From NCBI GenBank assembly GCA_019115765.1, contig DXCZ01000042.1, positions 1-63,439 of the forward strand: 63,439 bases of DNA. Reading direction: 5' to 3'. The notes below the pieces were generated by a model. That model had not been told where the DNA came from. It worked only from the letters and a program-made list of their open reading frames with translations, and ran no database searches. Numbering within the stretch: the first letter of the stretch is position 1; the number at the start of each line of letters is the position of its first letter. Made by a program: the position numbers and the translations under genes. The stretch is from Candidatus Mediterraneibacter stercoripullorum. GTDB taxonomy: Bacteria > Bacillota > Clostridia > Lachnospirales > Lachnospiraceae. Of this stretch, positions 63,317-63,439 are shown piece after piece.

Positions 63317-63439
63317 GACTCGCTTGCGAGTCTTGGCGCGGGATTCGGGTCAGCTTTAGCTGACATAATACATCTCCGAATCCCTGCGCAGCCTCGCGGA
63401 GCGTATATCAGATGGGGGATTGACACCCGCCACTGATAC
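63312..63439 (-). repeat. 128-bp structured repeat with micro-ORF, copy 2
   Basis: Second copy of the element at 25724-25851, same length and orientation, reaching the window edge. The micro-ORF (63366-63313, MSAKADPNPAPRLASES) keeps frame and differs by one residue; hairpin loops differ while the stems are kept (GACTCGC-TT-GCGAGTC). It interrupts the Rpn-family gene. Confidence 0.75.

Noticed and set aside
1-63439. CRISPR array, rRNA or tRNA genes
   Set aside because: No regularly spaced direct repeats of 25-40 bases and no recognisable tRNA or rRNA sequence were found by eye; the repeats seen are dispersed palindromes.

Overview
The window looks like a chromosomal segment of a gut Lachnospiraceae (Clostridia, Firmicutes). 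The reasons are the gene families (DUF6145, DUF6472 and DUF6462-like small proteins, LysRS with a C-terminal tRNA-binding domain), strong GGAGG ribosome sites, an S-box and a THI riboswitch, a CIRCE element, ARG boxes and a moderate G+C content. Almost all genes lie on the minus strand; TetR, lon, a PepSY lipoprotein and thiC are on plus. No rRNA, tRNA or CRISPR array was seen.

Layout. 1-1.6 kb: the end of a mobile element (parB start, parA, two small DUF6462-like proteins) next to the 3' end of lysS. 1.6-9.4 kb: lysS, greA, dusB, a decayed zeta-type toxin with its small antitoxin-like partner, coaX and a GH31 glycosidase. 9.8-15.4 kb: a compact operon of acyl-AMP ligase, carrier protein, free-standing condensation domain, alpha/beta hydrolase and SCP2 protein, with a divergent TetR regulator and two operator-like palindromes. 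15.5-19.5 kb: lon under a CIRCE element, DUF6145, birA. 19.6-24.7 kb: an ABC importer of the iron/phosphonate/polyamine type with a PHP phosphoesterase. 24.8-31 kb: sdaAB/sdaAA, argF with ARG boxes, a SpoU-type rRNA methyltransferase, KtrAB-like potassium uptake. 31-38 kb: lipoprotein, gene remnants, ECF sigma/anti-sigma pair, a two-component system, metK with SAM-I riboswitch. 38.1-45.8 kb: a seven-gene dlt-like operon (adenylation enzyme, LysA/BtrK-like PLP decarboxylase, carrier protein, MBOAT, DltD-like lipoprotein, response regulator, kinase). 46-59 kb: an orphan structured RNA, a TPR-like protein, UvrD-type and MrfA-type helicases, HAD phosphatase, HicAB, DUF6472 and a 1420-residue superfamily 1 helicase. 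59-63.4 kb: THI riboswitch and thiC, then a repeat-rich region with Rpn-family nuclease genes.

The two most unusual loci are the dlt-like operon with a PLP decarboxylase between its adenylation and carrier genes, and the TetR-controlled ligase/carrier/condensation/hydrolase/SCP2 operon. Both look like minimal carrier-protein-based pathways with unknown products. The window also has two families of dispersed structured repeats: (a) a palindrome of about 180 bp at 9.6, 31.1 and 60.9 kb, with a collapsed copy at 18.1 kb, whose arms change sequence yet stay complementary; and (b) a 128-bp element with several stem-loops and a 17-codon micro-ORF at 25.7 and 63.3 kb. A 274-bp inverted repeat lies at 61.2-61.45 kb.
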